From the NCBI RefSeq assembly GCF_003614885.1, contig NZ_QZMS01000011.1, positions 124,001 through 188,000 on the forward strand: a stretch of 64,000 nt of DNA. Direction: 5' to 3'. Numbering within the stretch: position 1 is the stretch's first letter; each line of letters begins with the position of its first letter. The position numbers and the translations under genes were made by a program. Below the pieces are notes generated by a model. It had not been told where the DNA came from and did no database searches. It saw only the letters and a program-made list of their open reading frames with translations. This DNA is from Photobacterium salinisoli (GTDB taxonomy: Bacteria; Pseudomonadota; Gammaproteobacteria; Enterobacterales; Vibrionaceae). Below, in pieces: positions 62,333-64,000 of this stretch.

Positions 62333-62442
62333 TGATATTTACTCCATTCACCGCACAGCGGCTGTTGCATCAATTTCTGTGGCAGATTGACTTAACCTGT
62401 CACTGTGTAGATGTTGCTAGCAAGTAGATAAACTGTATCTCT

Positions 62443-62453
62443 GTTTCCAATAG
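62443..62453 (+). promoter_or_regulatory. Shared motif site A, upstream of gcvT
   Basis: GTTTCCAATAG lies 111-121 nt upstream of the gcvT start. The same 10-mer, TTTCCAATAG, is found at sites B and C. Two direct copies of AGTAGATAAA (62423-62432 and 62452-62461) flank it. Confidence 0.6.
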
Positions 62454-62555
62454 TAGATAAAGTTTCTCATCTCTCAACCTAGCCGATCTCAAAGTGCGAC
62501 AGAGGCTGTGTTTCCCCCCTCTGCCATTGTGTCCGTTGCCGCGTTTACACGACAG

Positions 62556-63185
62556 TTATGACGCCGTTACCCAAAGAATAAGCGCGTCTTCATCACTGAC
62601 TGAAACCAGCATGTGCCCCATGGTGGCATCGTAATACACTGAATCTCCTTCACTCAGGCGCACCGGTTCATAGAACTCGGAAAAAAAGGTGATTGTCCCC
62701 GACAGCACAAGTAAAAACTCTTCGCCGTCATGTCGTATCCAGTCTGAATAATCGTCAAAATGACGGGCACGAACCCGCGACTTAAAGGGCATCATCTTCT
62801 TGTTGCGCAGCTGGGTCGCCAGCAATTCATGCTCATAGGTCGTCGTAGGATGCGGCTTACCTTCACCTTGTCGCGTAATATCTCTGCGGCCGGTTGCAAC
62901 CAGCTGCTTGGGCGGTGCAAATAATTGGGGAATATCTATCTGCAATCCGGTGGCCAGTTTCTGCATCGCCTGGAAAGTCGGCGAGATTTGTTCATTCTCA
63001 ATTTTAGATAAGGTAGAACGCGCCAATCCGGTACGTTTACTCGCTTCTTCCAGCGTCAGGCCATGAGCCATACGTATTTCTTTTAGCCGCTTACCTAACT
63101 GCAACGGCTCTATATTCTCTGACTCCCGTTCCCTGGCGACAGTCAGTGATGGGTACGGATCGACTTGCTGTTCATCACTACTCAT
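62556..63185 (-). CDS. XRE-family regulator with C-terminal cupin domain
   Basis: 209 residues from ATG 63185 (GGAGG 6 nt upstream; the frame runs to 63308). N-terminal helix-turn-helix (LGKRLKEIRMAHGLTLEEASKRTGLARSTLSKIENEQISPTF, about 30-70) and a C-terminal cupin (FDDYSDWIRHDGEEFLLVLSGTITFF...LSEGDSVYYDATMGHMLV). Such proteins sense small amino compounds. Located between gcvT and glyA, it probably controls glycine/one-carbon genes (inference). A palindromic site in its own promoter suggests autoregulation. Confidence 0.9.
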   Translation of the reverse strand: MSSDEQQVDPYPSLTVARERESENIEPLQLGKRLKEIRMAHGLTLEEASKRTGLARSTLSKIENEQISPTFQAMQKLATGLQIDIPQLFAPPKQLVATGRRDITRQGEGKPHPTTTYEHELLATQLRNKKMMPFKSRVRARHFDDYSDWIRHDGEEFLLVLSGTITFFSEFYEPVRLSEGDSVYYDATMGHMLVSVSDEDALILWVTAS

Positions 63186-63290
63186 TTTGGCCTCCGAGGC
63201 ACGTCTTTCAGTCATTCTTACACAAGCTGTTAACAAGTGGGAAGCCAGGCAAAGGCAAAACCATGACCCACACAACATATTTGAAATAAA

Positions 63291-63306
63291 GTTTCCAATA
63301 GGAAAC
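63291..63306. promoter_or_regulatory. Shared motif site B, palindromic, upstream of the XRE-cupin gene
   Basis: GTTTCC-AATA-GGAAAC, a full 6-4-6 palindrome 106 nt upstream of the regulator start. It is the most symmetrical of the three TTTCCAATAG sites and a candidate operator. Confidence 0.65.
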
Positions 63307-63516
63307 ACGAGATAAAGTCTGGCGTATTTTCCTGTACCAGACCCCCAGATTTTCCACCGCCATTATCGCTATGGTGACAATGAACAAGGCAGCATAATCG
63401 GCCATCAGAGCGCATTATTACTGGCATCAGACACTAAAAAGAATTAGAGCTAACACACATTTCTGCCACATAAGCACCGAAAATTTGGTCCCTATCATAG
63501 AAATTTACATGACAAG

Positions 63517-63532
63517 AAGCAAACGTTTGCGT
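63517..63532 (+). promoter_or_regulatory. PurR box upstream of glyA
   Basis: AAGCAAACGTTTGCGT matches the PurR operator ACGCAAACGTTTGCGT at 15 of 16 positions. In E. coli glyA belongs to the PurR regulon, so placement supports function. Confidence 0.8.
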
Positions 63533-63565
63533 AAGATTGCGACCACTAAAGTGAACGATAATCCA

Positions 63566-63575
63566 CTATTGGAAA
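63566..63575 (-). promoter_or_regulatory. Shared motif site C, upstream of glyA
   Basis: CTATTGGAAA, the reverse complement of TTTCCAATAG, just downstream of a -10-like GATAAT (63557-63562), so a bound repressor could cover the glyA start site. Confidence 0.6.
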
Positions 63576-63690
63576 TTCTGGTTTGATCCGTTATCAATAG
63601 AAACGTATGTAACGCACTTGTTAGGCAAATGCACTTCTGTGCTTCGCTTAAGCCAGGGAAGCGATAACAACGAGACATAACGACATATAC

Positions 63691-63736
63691 CGCTCTGCGT
63701 ACCGATATACCGTACAGCACGAACCGGTTCAGAGCG
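63691..63736 (+). other. Structured leader of glyA
   Basis: CGCTCTG (63691-63697) can pair with CAGAGCG (63730-63736), enclosing a hairpin built from TGCGTAC and GTACAGCA and the palindrome GAACCGGTTC (63721-63730). It ends about 20 nt before the start codon. It does not match the glycine riboswitch core. Confidence 0.4.
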
Positions 63737-63756
63737 CGAATTGAGGATAACGTGAA

Positions 63757-64000
63757 ATGAAAGCTTCATACCAAAACCACGACTTGGAAATGTTCTTCTC
63801 AACCAACCTTGCCGAGGTTGATGGCGCAGTGAATGCCGGTATTGCCGCAGAGCTGAACCGCCAGAATCAGCAAATTGAGCTGATTGCCTCTGAGAACATC
63901 GTCTCCAAAGCCGTCATGCAAGCTCAGGGCACCTGTCTGACTAACAAATACGCCGAAGGTTACGCAGGACGCCGTTACTACGGTGGCTGTGAGCATGTTG
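63757..64000 (+). CDS. glyA: Serine hydroxymethyltransferase (5' part, runs off the window)
   Basis: The first 81 codons are present: [18 protein letters not shown]..., then the invariant [20 protein letters not shown] and [21 protein letters not shown] of SHMT. It interconverts serine and glycine with tetrahydrofolate. GAGG lies about 9 nt from the ATG. The upstream region carries a PurR box and the site shared with gcvT and the XRE-cupin regulator. Confidence 0.95.
   Translation, partial: MKASYQNHDLEMFFSTNLAEVDGAVNAGIAAELNRQNQQIELIASENIVSKAVMQAQGTCLTNKYAEGYAGRRYYGGCEHV

Noticed and set aside
62333-62555. Glycine riboswitch upstream of gcvT
   Set aside because: The conserved glycine aptamer blocks (such as CCGAAGG with the flanking GGAGAG) are absent on the minus strand. 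The repeats there are better explained as protein sites.

Overview
The window looks like a chromosomal segment of a marine gammaproteobacterium of the family Vibrionaceae (Photobacterium/Grimontia/Vibrio-like). This is inferred from gene content: KtrAB, CheV, NhaD, a DUF3389/hotdog pair, a VC0807-like membrane protein, a DUF368 carrier, the marine 'Pds' dedicated-sortase regulators, and the gcvT-regulator-glyA arrangement. Nothing in the sequence proves the species. No tRNA, rRNA, CRISPR array or prophage was seen.

Layout. 1-4.4 kb: a TPP riboswitch leads a thiamine-pyrimidine salvage operon (thiD, an ABC importer of ThiXYZ type, tenA). 4.5-6.6 kb: the KtrAB potassium uptake system. 6.6-11.2 kb: a divergent tetR/gst pair, a minus-strand operon (yceH, GIY-YIG, secreted protein, yaeQ) and a response-regulator diguanylate cyclase. 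11.5-20 kb: fatty acid cis/trans isomerase, a DUF2797 protein, a lipoprotein resembling RimB-type proteases but without their catalytic motif, an APH-like kinase in an AT-rich patch, a hotdog thioesterase, an M48 lipoprotein protease and OmpA. 20-29 kb: an FAD oxidoreductase, an exported ATP-dependent DNA ligase, an isochorismatase-family hydrolase, nagA and cheV. 29-33.5 kb: pdsO, pdsR and pdsS, with no sortase or sortase substrate beside them. 33.7-43.5 kb: DUF368, a Sco protein, lpp converging with an ErfK-type L,D-transpeptidase, a fatty acid desaturase, msrPQ and a 2OG-Fe oxygenase.

44-47.3 kb is the main accessory patch. A decayed ISAs1-family element, with ends that I infer at 44910 and 46147, cuts off a small exported protein on its left. 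On its right it abuts a frameshifted gene remnant that overlaps a candidate immunity gene. 47.4-60.7 kb: threonine aldolase, NhaD, a secreted endonuclease I, a D,D-carboxypeptidase, SgrR, a lipase, a sphingomyelinase-type phosphodiesterase and an aromatic/aspartate aminotransferase. 60.9-64 kb: gcvT, an XRE-cupin regulator and the start of glyA (one-carbon/glycine metabolism).

The most useful non-gene observations are these. (i) A 10-mer, TTTCCAATAG, occurs in the three promoter regions around gcvT, the XRE-cupin gene and glyA, and forms a palindrome in front of the regulator itself. (ii) A near-consensus PurR box precedes glyA and a TyrR box precedes the aminotransferase. (iii) A structured stretch divergent from sgrR carries an SgrS-like pairing segment and is a candidate SgrS RNA. 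(iv) The Pds regulators lack an adjacent sortase. All were read by eye; no search or folding program was run.
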